DNA of 59,213 nt from Mycolicibacterium iranicum (GTDB lineage Bacteria > Actinomycetota > Actinomycetes > Mycobacteriales > Mycobacteriaceae). The position numbers and the translations under genes are program-made. This document shows, piece after piece, positions 50,198 through 59,000 of the stretch. The notes under the pieces were generated by a model. The model did no database searches. It was not told where the DNA came from and saw nothing but the letters and a program-made list of their open reading frames with translations. The stretch lies in NCBI RefSeq assembly GCF_014190915.1, contig NZ_JACHVU010000020.1, positions 1-59,213 on the forward strand, given 5' to 3'. The first letter of the stretch is position 1. The number at the start of each line of letters is the position of its first letter.

Positions 50198-50871
50198 GCC
50201 GCCGCCCCGGTCTTCGCGCCGGCGTTCCTGGACCCACCCGACGCCCGGGTCCACGGCGTCAGGGCCCGTCCGACCAGCATGATCAGGGTGTCGATGACGA
50301 TCGCCAGCACGAAGATCGCGACGATCCCGGCGATGATCTGGTCGCTCTTGTTGGCCTGATAGCCCTCGGTAAACCAGGTGCCCAGGCCGCCGATCCCGAT
50401 GACCGAGCCGACGGCGACCATCGAGATGTTGGTGACCGCGACGACGCGCAGACTGGCGATGAGCACCGGAAGTGCCAGCGGCAGCTCGATTTTCAGCATC
50501 CGGGTCAGCGGTTTGTAGCCGACGGCGGTCGCGGCGTCGAGGACGGCGGGCGACACCGCGTCCAGCGCCTCGGGGACCGCGCGCACCAGCAGCGCGACCG
50601 TGTACAGGGTGAGGGCGACGATGACGTTGGCTTCGTCGAGGATGCGCGTCGGGATGATCAGCGGCAGCACGACGAACAACGCCAGCGACGGGATCGTGAA
50701 GATGATGCTGGCGGTGACGGTGGTCAGCCGCCGCAGAACCGTCGTGCGTTGCACCAGGGCGCCGAGCGGGACCGCGATCAGCAGACCCAGCACGATCGGC
50801 ACCAGGGAGAGCCGCAGGTGGATGATCGTCAGCGCCCAGAGATCGTCGAGGTGGGTGAACAGGTAGCGCAT
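50194..50871 (-). CDS. Glycine betaine/osmoprotectant ABC permease (first)
   Basis: A 225-residue permease of the same family. The EAA-like loop is LDAATAVGYKPLTRMLKIEL, and VVAVTNISMVAVGSVIGIGG matches the OpuC/YehW type. It starts at ATG 50871, 4 bases after the ATPase stop. With its partner it forms the heterodimeric membrane channel. Confidence 0.93.
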   Translation of the reverse strand: MRYLFTHLDDLWALTIIHLRLSLVPIVLGLLIAVPLGALVQRTTVLRRLTTVTASIIFTIPSLALFVVLPLIIPTRILDEANVIVALTLYTVALLVRAVPEALDAVSPAVLDAATAVGYKPLTRMLKIELPLALPVLIASLRVVAVTNISMVAVGSVIGIGGLGTWFTEGYQANKSDQIIAGIVAIFVLAIVIDTLIMLVGRALTPWTRASGGSRNAGAKTGAAA

Positions 50872-50875
50872 CGGT

Positions 50876-51985
50876 CTACGCCTCGCGCCTCGCGGTGCGC
50901 TGCTTGTCCAGCGCGGCGAGCACGTCGTCGGCCCGGACGCCACCGATCACCTGGCCGGCGTCGTCGACCGCCACACCCAGCCCCGCCGGCGACGACAGGG
51001 CTGCGTCGAGTGCCAGCCGCAGTGTGCCGTCGGGCCGGAACAGCGACCCTCCGGCGATCGTGCTGTCGTAGAGCGAGTTGCCCTTGCGGTGCAGCTCGAC
51101 ACCGTCGGCGTCGATCCAGGCGTACGGGGTGCCGTCGGGCCGGGTGACCAGCACCCAGTCGCCGGACGTCAGTGTGAGAGAGTCGATTTCGGCCTCGGGC
51201 ACATGGCGGATGTCGTGCAGCGGAAGGCCGGTCGCATGGAAGAACTGCAGGCCGCGGTACCCGCGGTCGGCGCCGACGAACCCTGCCACGTCGTCGTTGG
51301 CCGGGTTGGACAGCAGCCGCGCCGGCGCATCGTACTGCTGCAGCACCCCGCCGCGGCCGAAGACGGCCACCTTGTCACCGAGCTTGACCGCCTCGTCGAT
51401 GTCGTGGGTGACGAACACGATCGTCTTACGCAGTTCGCTTTGCAGACGCAGGATCTCGGCCTGAAGGTCGTCGCGGACCACCGGATCCACGGCGCTGAAG
51501 GGTTCGTCCATCAGCAGGATGGGCGGATCGGCGGCCAGCGCCCGGGCCACCCCGACACGCTGCTGCTGCCCGCCGGAGAGCTGGGCCGGGTAGCGGTCGG
51601 CGAGCCGCGGATCCAGGCCCACACGCTCCAGCACCCCGATCGCGGATTTGCGTGCGCTGCGGCGGGATTCGCCGCGCAGCACCGGAACCGTGGCGACGTT
51701 GTCGACGACGCGCAGATGCGGCATGAGCCCTGCGCTCTGGATCACGTAGCCGATGCCGAGCCGCAGCTTGACGGCGTCGACCTTGGTGACGTCCTTGCCG
51801 TCGACGGTCAAGGTCCCCGACGTCGGCTCGATCATCCGGTTGATCATCCGCATCGAGGTGGTCTTGCCGCAGCCCGACGGGCCCACGAACACCGTCAGCG
51901 TGCCCTCGGGCACCTCAAGGGTCAGATCGTCGACCGCGACGGTGCCGTCGGGGTACTTCTTGGTGACGTTCTCGAACGTGATCAA
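50876..51985 (-). CDS. Osmoprotectant ABC transporter ATPase with C-terminal CBS-like region
   Basis: A 369-residue ATPase of the ProV/OpuCA type. Walker A is GPSGCGKTTSM, signature LSGGQQQRVGVARALA, Walker B ILLMDEPFSAVDP, and switch His in FVTHDIDEAVKL. Residues about 250-369 form a regulatory CBS-domain-like tail (LTSGDWVLVTRPDGTPYAWI, GVAVDDAGQVIGGVRADDVL). The start is TTG 51985, preceded by GGGGA; no ATG or GTG lies in a suitable place. CBS tails in this family sense ionic strength. Confidence 0.92.
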   Translation of the reverse strand: MITFENVTKKYPDGTVAVDDLTLEVPEGTLTVFVGPSGCGKTTSMRMINRMIEPTSGTLTVDGKDVTKVDAVKLRLGIGYVIQSAGLMPHLRVVDNVATVPVLRGESRRSARKSAIGVLERVGLDPRLADRYPAQLSGGQQQRVGVARALAADPPILLMDEPFSAVDPVVRDDLQAEILRLQSELRKTIVFVTHDIDEAVKLGDKVAVFGRGGVLQQYDAPARLLSNPANDDVAGFVGADRGYRGLQFFHATGLPLHDIRHVPEAEIDSLTLTSGDWVLVTRPDGTPYAWIDADGVELHRKGNSLYDSTIAGGSLFRPDGTLRLALDAALSSPAGLGVAVDDAGQVIGGVRADDVLAALDKQRTARREA

Positions 51986-51993
51986 GTCATCCC

Positions 51994-52944
51994 CTACTTC
52001 TGGACCGGCTGGTCGAATCCGTTGTCGGCGACCCACTTCTGTGCCGCCTCGTCCGGGTCGACACCCTGATTGCCCTCCACCGACGTGTTCAGTTCGATGA
52101 GGGCTTCGGTGGTGAGTTCGGCGCTGACGGCATCCAGCACCGTCTTGAGTTCGGCGGACATCTTCTGCGAGGCGACCAGCGGGACCACGTTCGCGGCCAA
52201 GAAGACGTTCTCTGGGTCCTCCAGCACCACCAGCTTGCTCTGTTCGATCGCCGGCGAGGTGCTGAAGATGTTGGCGGCGGTCACGGTGCCGCTCTTGAGC
52301 GCCTGCACGGTCGCGGGCCCGCCGCCGTCGCTGATCGCTACGAAGTTGGCCGGGGCGATGTCGAGACCGTACTTCTGCTTGAGCCCCACCAGACCGGTCT
52401 GCCGGGTCTGAAACTCCGACGGGCCACCGACTTTCACCTCCGGGGAGCGTGCGGCGAGATCGGCGATGGACTTCAGATTCCACCGCTGCGCCGTCTCCTC
52501 GGTCACCGCGAGCGTGTCCTTGTCCTCCGCCGGTGACGGGTACAGGATCGACAGGTCGCCGGGGAGGGCCTTGAACAGGGCCAGCAGCACCGTATCCGGC
52601 GTCGTGGCAGGACTTTCGGCGTCGAAGTACTGCAGCAGGTTGCCGGTGTACTCGGGGATCAGGTCGATCGAGTGGTCCTGCACGGCCGGGATGTAGGTCT
52701 CGCGGCTGCCGATCCCGAACTGGCGGCTGATCGAGAAACCGTTGGCTTCCAGCGCCTGAGCGTAGATCTCGGCGATGATCTTCGACTCGGTGAAGTCGGC
52801 CGAACCGACCTTGATCGTCTTCAGGTCCCCCGAGATCTCGCCGCCGCCGAGGGGATTCGAACTTCCGCAGGCCGCCAGCAGCGAGGCGATCAGCGCGAGG
52901 GCGACCGCTGCGGCGGCGCGCCTGGTTCGTCGGGTGCGGTTCAT
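51994..52944 (-). CDS. Osmoprotectant-binding lipoprotein (ProX/OpuCC type)
   Basis: A 316-residue lipoprotein. The signal peptide ends in LIASLLAACGSS (lipobox Cys near 26). The mature protein is a type II osmoprotectant-binding protein: KVGSADFTESKIIAEIYAQA, DLIPEYTGNLLQYF and a C-terminal half with AANVVPLVASQKMSAEL. Ligands of relatives are glycine betaine, choline or proline betaine. It is first in the operon. Confidence 0.93.
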   Translation of the reverse strand: MNRTRRTRRAAAAVALALIASLLAACGSSNPLGGGEISGDLKTIKVGSADFTESKIIAEIYAQALEANGFSISRQFGIGSRETYIPAVQDHSIDLIPEYTGNLLQYFDAESPATTPDTVLLALFKALPGDLSILYPSPAEDKDTLAVTEETAQRWNLKSIADLAARSPEVKVGGPSEFQTRQTGLVGLKQKYGLDIAPANFVAISDGGGPATVQALKSGTVTAANIFSTSPAIEQSKLVVLEDPENVFLAANVVPLVASQKMSAELKTVLDAVSAELTTEALIELNTSVEGNQGVDPDEAAQKWVADNGFDQPVQK

Positions 52945-53049
52945 CCGAACGTCCTTTCGTTCTCGCGGGCCGTGCGAGAAGGGCTGGGCAGACCATACGT
53001 CACCGGTGAAGTGGTTTCATTCGAAGACCGAAAGGGCAAAGATGGATCC

Positions 53050-53403
53050 ATGACCAGCGATCCGTTCGCGTCACCCGACCAGCCGGCATTCGACGCGCCC
53101 GGCACACCGGTGGCGGGAAATCCGCCGCCACCTCCGAAGTCGGCGGTGCACCGCACCAGGGCCGCGGCACTCTGGGCCTCGCTGACCATGGGGTTCCTGA
53201 TCCTTATCGTCCTGCTGATCTTCATCGCGCAGAACACCGAATCCGCCGAACTCGCCTTCCTGGGCTGGCGCTGGAGTCTGCCTCTGGGCGTTTCGATCCT
53301 CTTCGCGGCGGTGGCCGGGGGTCTGCTGACGGTCGCGGTCGGCGCGGTGCGCATCTTCCAGCTGCGCCGGGCCGCGAAGAAGAACCTCAAGGCCGGCCTA
53401 TAA
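53050..53403 (+). CDS. LapA-domain (DUF1049) membrane protein
   Basis: A 117-residue protein with a Pro-rich cytoplasmic N-terminus, then two membrane helices (ASLTMGFLILIVLLIFIAQN, and GVSILFAAVAGGLLTVAVGA) joined by ESAELAFLGWRWSLPLG. That is the DUF1049/LapA pattern. A basic tail (RRAAKKNLKA) follows. In E. coli LapA takes part in lipopolysaccharide assembly control, a role that cannot be carried over to mycobacteria. Confidence 0.85.
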   Translation: MTSDPFASPDQPAFDAPGTPVAGNPPPPPKSAVHRTRAAALWASLTMGFLILIVLLIFIAQNTESAELAFLGWRWSLPLGVSILFAAVAGGLLTVAVGAVRIFQLRRAAKKNLKAGL

Positions 53404-53407
53404 CGGC

Positions 53408-54244
53408 TCACCGAAGCGAGACGAGCTCGTCGATCGAGTCGCGGGGGAGGTCGCCGTCCACAGTCGCCGTGACCACCATGTTGTTCACGGTGATCTGACC
53501 TTTGTGGTTGTCCAGCCAGGCCGTGTCGGCGGCGTCGCGTCCGGTCGCGATCCGGACCAGCGACTGCCGGGGAGCGAGCAGGGTGGCGTCCACGACCCGC
53601 CACTGCCCGTCCACGTAGGCCTCGGCCACGGCGTGGAAGTCCATCGGCTGGCACCCGGGCGCATACACCGAGACCAGCCGCGCCGGAACGTTCACCGCCC
53701 GCAGCAGCGCGATGACCAGGTGGGCGTAATCGCGGCACACCCCGCTGCCGGCGAGCAGCGTGTCGGCGGCACCGTCGATGGGGTCGCTGGAGCCCGGCAC
53801 ATAGTTCAGCCGGGCACCCACCCAGGACGAGATCTTCTCCAGGATCGACGCCGATTCGGCGTCCGCGCCGAATTCAGTGCCCGCGAACCCGAAGAACTTG
53901 TCGGCCTCGGCGTAGCGGCTGGGCCGCAGGTAGGTCGACAGGTCCAGATCGCGGACCGGCGCCGGGTCGGCGTGCCCGGTCACGGTCGCCGAGTAGCTGA
54001 CCTTCAGGTTGCCGACCGGTGCCTCGAACTTGTGGATCCGGTTGCCGTGGTCGCCGCTGATCTCCTGAATCTCGCTGAGCGGAATCTCCACGCCGTTCAG
54101 GACGAACGACAGTTTTTCGGTGACCTCGGCGCCGGGTTGCGGGGCGACGGCGATCTGGAATTCCAGCGTCGTCGGATCGGTGATCTCGACGTCGAGCTCC
54201 GCGCCGACATCACGCTTGAGGACCTCACCCGTAGGACTGTTCAC
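53408..54244 (-). CDS. Transglutaminase-like superfamily protein
   Basis: A 278-residue protein with an N-terminal beta domain and a C-terminal transglutaminase-like core. The catalytic triad is visible as Cys in GSGVCRDYAHLVIALLR, His in MDFHAVAEAYV and Asp in WRVVDATLLAPR. Such bacterial proteins are thought to be cysteine peptidases or cross-linkers. GTG 54244 is chosen because the beta domain (LDVEITDPTTLEF) begins shortly after it; an ATG at 54325 would add 27 residues of unlikely composition. Confidence 0.87.
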   Translation of the reverse strand: MNSPTGEVLKRDVGAELDVEITDPTTLEFQIAVAPQPGAEVTEKLSFVLNGVEIPLSEIQEISGDHGNRIHKFEAPVGNLKVSYSATVTGHADPAPVRDLDLSTYLRPSRYAEADKFFGFAGTEFGADAESASILEKISSWVGARLNYVPGSSDPIDGAADTLLAGSGVCRDYAHLVIALLRAVNVPARLVSVYAPGCQPMDFHAVAEAYVDGQWRVVDATLLAPRQSLVRIATGRDAADTAWLDNHKGQITVNNMVVTATVDGDLPRDSIDELVSLR

Positions 54245-54352
54245 GGCAGACCGCTTTCCGATCGGGAGAGCAACGTGGTGGGACGCATGGAGGAGACGCA
54301 CGAGGGCACGCGTCCCAATACCCACCGATGACCTGCGGTGAAACCTACAACG

Positions 54353-55375
54353 TCAGGACAGAGCGTGCAGTCCGGCGGCGACGAAGGGCTGCACCGCCTT
54401 GTCGACCTCGTCGGTGCCTTCGGCGACGCCGCCGCCGACACGGGCGCGGTAGGCGATGCCGGCCGCGATGATGGCGACCTTGAAGTAGCCGAGCGCCATG
54501 TAGAAGTCCCAGTGATCGAGCGGCTTGCCGCTGGCCAGGGCGTAGCGCTGCGCGAGGTCGTCGGTCGGCGGCATCAGGTCGCAGGCCCACGCCGCGTCGT
54601 CGTGCACGACGTTGAAGGTCGGGAGCCGGTAGACGCACATCAGCGCGGCGTCGCTGAGCGGATCGCCGAGCGTGGACATCTCCCAGTCGAGCACCGCGGC
54701 GACCTTCGTCGGGTCCTGGTCGTCGAGGATGGTGTTGTCGATCCGGTAGTCGCCGTGGACGATCGAGCTGCGCGTCTGCTCGGGGACGGACTCCGCGAGC
54801 CGCTGGTGCAACTTCTTCACGTCGCCGTCGGACGGATCGTCGTCCCGCTTGACCAGATCCCACTGGGAGCCCCAGCGCCGCACCTGGCGTTCCAGATACC
54901 CGGTGGGCTTGCCGAAGTCTCCGAGCCCGACGGATTCGGGGTCCACCTCGTGCAGATCGGCGAGCACCTGGATCAGCGAGTCGACGACGGCGCCGATGGT
55001 GCTCTCGCCGCCGAGCGCGGCCAGTTGCGGGGTGTGGCGGACGACCCGTCCCGCGACCCGCTCCACCATCTGGAACGGCGCGCCCAGCACCGCGTCGTCG
55101 TTGCTCATCGTCACCGCGCGGGCGACGGGCACCTTGGTGTCGGCCAGGGCGGCGACCACCTTGTATTCGCGCGCCATGTCGTGGGCCGACGGCGTCAGGC
55201 CGTGCAGCGGCGGGCGACGCAGCACCCATTCTGAGGCGTCGTCGCCCACCAGGAACGTCAGGTTGGAGCGGCCGCCGGCGATGAGCTCGGCGCGCAGATC
55301 GCCGCTGCGCGGCACCCCGACGTCGTGCAGGTGTCGGTCCAGGGCGGCAAGGTCGAGGCCTTCGAGCTCAGTCAC
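54353..55375 (-). CDS. Phosphotransferase family protein (APH/FadE36-like)
   Basis: A 340-residue APH-fold protein. ATP-site parts are GGRSNLTFLVGD and WVLRRPP; the catalytic loop is SSIVHGDYRIDNTIL and the metal site is AAVLDWEMSTLGDPLSD. It matches the group that, in mammals and actinobacteria, accompanies acyl-CoA dehydrogenase (ACAD10/11-type) and phosphorylates 4-hydroxy acyl-CoA. No acyl-CoA dehydrogenase is adjacent, so the substrate is not sure. GTG 55375 is the family-consistent start. Confidence 0.88.
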   Translation of the reverse strand: MTELEGLDLAALDRHLHDVGVPRSGDLRAELIAGGRSNLTFLVGDDASEWVLRRPPLHGLTPSAHDMAREYKVVAALADTKVPVARAVTMSNDDAVLGAPFQMVERVAGRVVRHTPQLAALGGESTIGAVVDSLIQVLADLHEVDPESVGLGDFGKPTGYLERQVRRWGSQWDLVKRDDDPSDGDVKKLHQRLAESVPEQTRSSIVHGDYRIDNTILDDQDPTKVAAVLDWEMSTLGDPLSDAALMCVYRLPTFNVVHDDAAWACDLMPPTDDLAQRYALASGKPLDHWDFYMALGYFKVAIIAAGIAYRARVGGGVAEGTDEVDKAVQPFVAAGLHALS

Positions 55376-55385
55376 GGCGTTCTGT

Positions 55386-55994
55386 CTACCACTTGTGATT
55401 CCGCGGCAGCAGATCCCAGACATGTTCGGTGCCGTTCACGCCGGCGACGGCCAGCCGACCCGTCCGCGAGGACAGCAGTCGCGTCACCGACGCATAGTCG
55501 ACGTGGAACGACAGCAGCCGCTCGGTGCCGAGGATCTTGTGCAGCAGCACGTTGATGACGCCGCCGTGGCTGAACACGGCCACGGTGTCGTCGTGCCCGG
55601 CGGCCTCGACGAGGTCGTCGATGCCCGCGGAGATCCGCGCCAGGAACGCCTTCTCGTCGACACTGCTGGGCAGCTGCCCGCTGATCAGCCGCTGAAGTTC
55701 CTCGGGATTCTCTTTGGCGATCTGCTCGACGGGGATGTAGTGCGGCAGGTCGCGGTCGTATTCGGCGAGACGCTCGTCGACCTCGATCGGCAGACCCAGC
55801 TTGTCGGCGACGGGTTGGCCGGTCTCGATCGCGCGCACCTGCGGACTGCTGACGAGCCGGGTGATCGGGAAACGGGCCAGCGCATCGGGCAACCTATTGG
55901 CCTGTTCGACACCCTCCGGGGACAGCCTGGGATCGGAACCCTGCCCGGGCTCGCTTCGCAGGGGCAGCGCATGTCGGACCAGAAGCAGTTGCAC
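55386..55994 (-). CDS. Histidine phosphatase (phosphoglycerate mutase-like)
   Basis: A 202-residue branch-1 histidine phosphatase. The catalytic motif is LLLVRHALPLR (phospho-His), with Arg in VSSPQVRAIETGQPVA and the second His in VAVFSHGGVINVLL. The substrate is unknown. GTG 55994 gives the normal N-terminus. TATGGT (reverse strand, 56006-56001) ends 6 bases before it, so its message is probably leaderless. It lies 10 bases upstream of the phosphotransferase gene and is likely co-transcribed with it. Confidence 0.87.
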   Translation of the reverse strand: MQLLLVRHALPLRSEPGQGSDPRLSPEGVEQANRLPDALARFPITRLVSSPQVRAIETGQPVADKLGLPIEVDERLAEYDRDLPHYIPVEQIAKENPEELQRLISGQLPSSVDEKAFLARISAGIDDLVEAAGHDDTVAVFSHGGVINVLLHKILGTERLLSFHVDYASVTRLLSSRTGRLAVAGVNGTEHVWDLLPRNHKW

Positions 55995-56012
55995 CGTGAC
56001 ACCATATGGCCC

Positions 56013-56774
56013 GTGACCGGATACGCCGACCAGCTGTTCGACCTCACCGACCGGGTGGTGCTGGTCACCGGCGGCAGTCGGGGGCTGGGCCGGGAGATGG
56101 CGTTCGCGGCGGCGCGGTGCGGCGCAGTTCTGGTCATCGCCAGCCGCAAGTTCGACGCATGCGCGGCCACCGCGGAGGAGATCACGGCGCAGACGGGCCG
56201 GGCCGCACTGCCCCACCAGGTGCATGTGGGGCGGTGGGACGAACTCGACGGGCTGGTCGACGCGGCCTATGCGCGGTTCGGTCGGGTCGACGTCCTGGTC
56301 AACAACGCCGGTATGTCACCGCTGTACGACTCGCTGTCGTCGGTCACCGAGAAGCTGTTCGACTCCGTGGTGAATCTGAACCTCAAGGGGCCCTTCCGGC
56401 TCTCGGCGCTCGTCGGCGAGCGCATGCAGGCCGCCGGGCGCGGGTCGATCATCAACGTCAGCTCCAGCGGGTCCCTTCGACCCGCGCCCGACATGCTGCC
56501 GTACGCCGCCGCCAAGGCCGGCCTCAATGCGATGACGGAGGGACTGGCGAAGGCGTTCGGCCCGACCGTGCGGGTGAACACGTTGATGGCCGGGCCGTAC
56601 CTCACCGACATCAGTAAGGCGTGGAACCTCGACGAGAGCCACAACCCGTTCCGCGATCTGCCGCTGCAACGGGCCGGCAACCCCGCCGAGATCGTCGGCG
56701 CCGCACTGTTTCTCATGTCAGACGCGTCGAGCTTCACCACCGGGTCGATCCTGCGGGCCGACGGCGGCGTCTAG
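56013..56774 (+). CDS. Short-chain dehydrogenase (classical SDR)
   Basis: A 253-residue classical SDR. Cofactor motif is VVLVTGGSRGLGREMAFAAA, then NNAG, Ser in INVSSSGSLRP and YAAAKAGLNAM (Tyr, Lys). The C-terminal ends in FTTGSILRADGGV, the usual family close. Start GTG 56013 leaves 18 bases to the divergent phosphatase start; ATG 55971 would overlap that gene. The stop codon lies in the first unit of a 23-bp tandem repeat. Confidence 0.9.
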   Translation: MTGYADQLFDLTDRVVLVTGGSRGLGREMAFAAARCGAVLVIASRKFDACAATAEEITAQTGRAALPHQVHVGRWDELDGLVDAAYARFGRVDVLVNNAGMSPLYDSLSSVTEKLFDSVVNLNLKGPFRLSALVGERMQAAGRGSIINVSSSGSLRPAPDMLPYAAAKAGLNAMTEGLAKAFGPTVRVNTLMAGPYLTDISKAWNLDESHNPFRDLPLQRAGNPAEIVGAALFLMSDASSFTTGSILRADGGV

Positions 56775-56831
56775 CTCACGCCGAGGGCGGCGTCTAGCTC
56801 ACGCCGAGGGCGGCGTCTAGCTCACGCCGAG
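56763..56831. repeat. Tandem repeat, three exact copies of a 23-bp unit spanning two stop codons
   Basis: The unit begins GGCGGCGTCTAGCTCACG and repeats exactly at 56763-56785, 56786-56808 and 56809-56831, followed by a partial GGCGGCG. Its CTAG gives a stop on both strands. The first copy ends the rightward SDR gene; the third copy ends the leftward TetR gene. The gap between the convergent genes thus consists only of repeat. Confidence 0.93.
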
Positions 56832-57485
56832 GGCGGCGATGGCCGCCGCCATCGACCGGTCGACCCGGTCCCGTGAGTCACCCAGACCGACCAGCACGTC
56901 ACAGGTGAGCGGGCCGAGGACCTGAAGGAGCCCGTGGCCCTCGTGGCCGAAGTAGCCGGCGATCTCCAGCAGCACCGCCCCGTGACTGATGCTCCACAAT
57001 CGGCCCGCGATCACAGACACCCCGTCGTGGCGGATACGTCCCGCTTCGATCATCCTGCGTACCGCTTCGGCCAGCGCTTCGAACGACATCCCGAAATCCG
57101 GTCTGTTGCTGGCACTTCCGGTCGTCGTGAGATCGGTGTGAAAGCGGTTCAGAGACTCGGCCGAACTGCCGAACATCATCTGGTAGCGGCGCGGATCGGC
57201 CAGCGCGAATTCCCGGTACCGGACCCCCATGACCATGAAGTCGGCCACCGGGTCCTCGGTTTTCGGCACCTCGGTGAGGGCCCGGGTGAAGCGGGCGAAG
57301 GCCTCGCCCGCGACCGCCTCGATCACCTCGGGCATGCCACGGAAGTGGGTGTAGACGGCCATCGTCGACGTGCCGGTCTCCGCCGCCAGACGACGTGCGC
57401 TCAGGGCGTCCACGCCGTCGGTCTCGACGATGCGGATGCCGGCCTCCACGATGCGCTGCCTCGACTCCGGACTCACGGTTGCCAT
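56817..57485 (-). CDS. TetR-family transcriptional regulator
   Basis: A 222-residue regulator. The N-terminal helix-turn-helix covers about residues 8-55 (RQRIVEAGIRIVETDGVDAL, then AETGTSTMAVYTHFRGMPEV). The C-terminal ligand domain contains YREFALADPRRYQMMFG. It is divergent from the carotenoid oxygenase gene, and two palindromes in the 60-base gap are its probable operators. ATG 57485. Confidence 0.93.
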   Translation of the reverse strand: MATVSPESRQRIVEAGIRIVETDGVDALSARRLAAETGTSTMAVYTHFRGMPEVIEAVAGEAFARFTRALTEVPKTEDPVADFMVMGVRYREFALADPRRYQMMFGSSAESLNRFHTDLTTTGSASNRPDFGMSFEALAEAVRRMIEAGRIRHDGVSVIAGRLWSISHGAVLLEIAGYFGHEGHGLLQVLGPLTCDVLVGLGDSRDRVDRSMAAAIAALGVS

Positions 57486-57491
57486 GATTCC

Positions 57492-57535
57492 ATAACGGTG
57501 TTATACCTAGGACACCACCGCTATAACACTGTTAT
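57492..57535. promoter_or_regulatory. Two ATAACnnnGTTAT palindromes, candidate TetR operators
   Basis: ATAACGGTGTTAT (57492-57504) and ATAACACTGTTAT (57523-57535) are 13-bp inverted repeats, 31 bases centre to centre, about three helical turns. They fill the 60-base gap between the divergent TetR and carotenoid oxygenase genes, so both promoters must overlap them. Repression of both genes until a ligand binds is the simple prediction. Confidence 0.82.
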
Positions 57536-57545
57536 TGGGGGACAG

Positions 57546-58994
57546 ATGACCAATCGCTACCTCGAAGGCGCCTTCGCGCCCATCACGCAGGAGCACACGC
57601 TCACCGCCCTCGAGGTGGAGGGCACGATCCCGGACCACCTCGACGGACGCTATCTGCGCAACGGGCCCAACCCGCTCGGCGAGATCGATCCGCTGCTCTA
57701 TCACTGGTTCATCGGCGACGGCATGGTGCACGGGATCCGGTTACGTGACGGCCAGGCCGAGTGGTACCGCAACCGCTGGGTGCGCGGACCGCATGCGGCG
57801 CGGCACTTCGGGGAACCGGTTCCGTCCGGAAACCTCGGCGTGTCACCGATCGGCGCCAACACCAACGTCATCGGCCACGCCGGCAGGACGCTCGCGCTCA
57901 TCGAGGGCGGCGCCGCGAGCTACGAGCTCACCGAAGACCTCGACACCGTCGGCGTCTGCGACTTCGACGGCACGCTGTCCGGCGGTTACACCGCTCACCC
58001 CAAGCGCGATCCGGAAACCGGTGAACTGCATGCGGTCTCGTACAGCATGCACCGCGGGAACACCGTGCAGTACTCCGTGATCGGCGTCGACGGACGTGCC
58101 AGGCGCACCGTCGACATCGAGGTGACCGGCAGCCCGATGATGCACGACTTCTCGCTCACGGAACGGCATGTGGTGTTCTACGACCTGCCGGTGACCTTCG
58201 ATGCGCGCCAGGCGGCCTCGATGACGGTGCCGCGGGCGCTGCGGCTGCCCGCGCGGCTCGTGCTGTCGGCACTGATCGGCCGGGTACGCATTCCCGACCC
58301 CATCGCCGCCCGACAGCCCGGAAGCGCGGGCCCCGACCGGCGTTTTCCGTACTCGTGGAATCCCCGCTATCCGGCCCGCGTCGGTGTGATGCCCCGCGAC
58401 GGCGGGAACGCCGACGTGCGATGGTTCGACGTCGAGCCGTGCTACGTGTTCCACCCGATGAACGCCTATGACGACGACACGACCGGCTCGGTCGTGCTCG
58501 ACGTGATCCGGCACCCCACGATGTTCGACACCGACCACCTCGGACCGAACGAGGGGCCACCGACCCTGGACCGGTGGACGGTCGACCTGGCGGACGGCAA
58601 GGTGCGGGAGTCCCGCGTCGACGACCGCGGTCAGGAGTTCCCGCGCGTCGACGAACGCCTCGTCGGCAAGCGGCACCGGTACGGCTACGCACCGGCCGTC
58701 GGGGAGGGCACCTCGCCCGAGGCGGTGCTGTTCAAGCACGACTTGGCGGGCAACGGCAGCCTGAGCCGATCGTTCGGAGCGGGAAAAGCGCTCGGCGAGT
58801 TCGTGTTCGAGCCCACGTCTCCGACCGCGGCCGAGGACGACGGCGTGCTGATGGGATACGTGTACGACCACGCGACCGATCGCAGTGAGCTGGCCATCCT
58901 GGACGCCCAGACGCTGGAGGACGTGGCGCGGGTCAAGCTTCCGCACCGCGTGCCGGCAGGATTCCATGGCAACTGGGTGCCGGCCGGCGCGTAG
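57546..58994 (+). CDS. Carotenoid cleavage oxygenase
   Basis: A 482-residue seven-bladed propeller non-heme iron oxygenase (RPE65/CCO family). The four iron-binding His appear in YTAHPKRD, SPMMHDFSLTERH, YVFHPMNAY and AGFHGNWVP, each in the family context. The start motif YLEGAFAPITQE and RYLRNGPNPLGEI are typical. It cleaves a carotenoid, apocarotenoid or stilbene double bond; mycobacterial relatives include the M. tuberculosis carotenoid oxygenase. ATG 57546 follows GGGGG. Expression is probably under the divergent TetR. Confidence 0.94.
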   Translation: MTNRYLEGAFAPITQEHTLTALEVEGTIPDHLDGRYLRNGPNPLGEIDPLLYHWFIGDGMVHGIRLRDGQAEWYRNRWVRGPHAARHFGEPVPSGNLGVSPIGANTNVIGHAGRTLALIEGGAASYELTEDLDTVGVCDFDGTLSGGYTAHPKRDPETGELHAVSYSMHRGNTVQYSVIGVDGRARRTVDIEVTGSPMMHDFSLTERHVVFYDLPVTFDARQAASMTVPRALRLPARLVLSALIGRVRIPDPIAARQPGSAGPDRRFPYSWNPRYPARVGVMPRDGGNADVRWFDVEPCYVFHPMNAYDDDTTGSVVLDVIRHPTMFDTDHLGPNEGPPTLDRWTVDLADGKVRESRVDDRGQEFPRVDERLVGKRHRYGYAPAVGEGTSPEAVLFKHDLAGNGSLSRSFGAGKALGEFVFEPTSPTAAEDDGVLMGYVYDHATDRSELAILDAQTLEDVARVKLPHRVPAGFHGNWVPAGA

Positions 58995-59000
58995 CCGACC

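Noticed and set aside
56763..56831. Possible CRISPR or attachment site
   Set aside because: Units are contiguous, there is no integrase or tRNA there, and the copies simply duplicate the ends of two genes.
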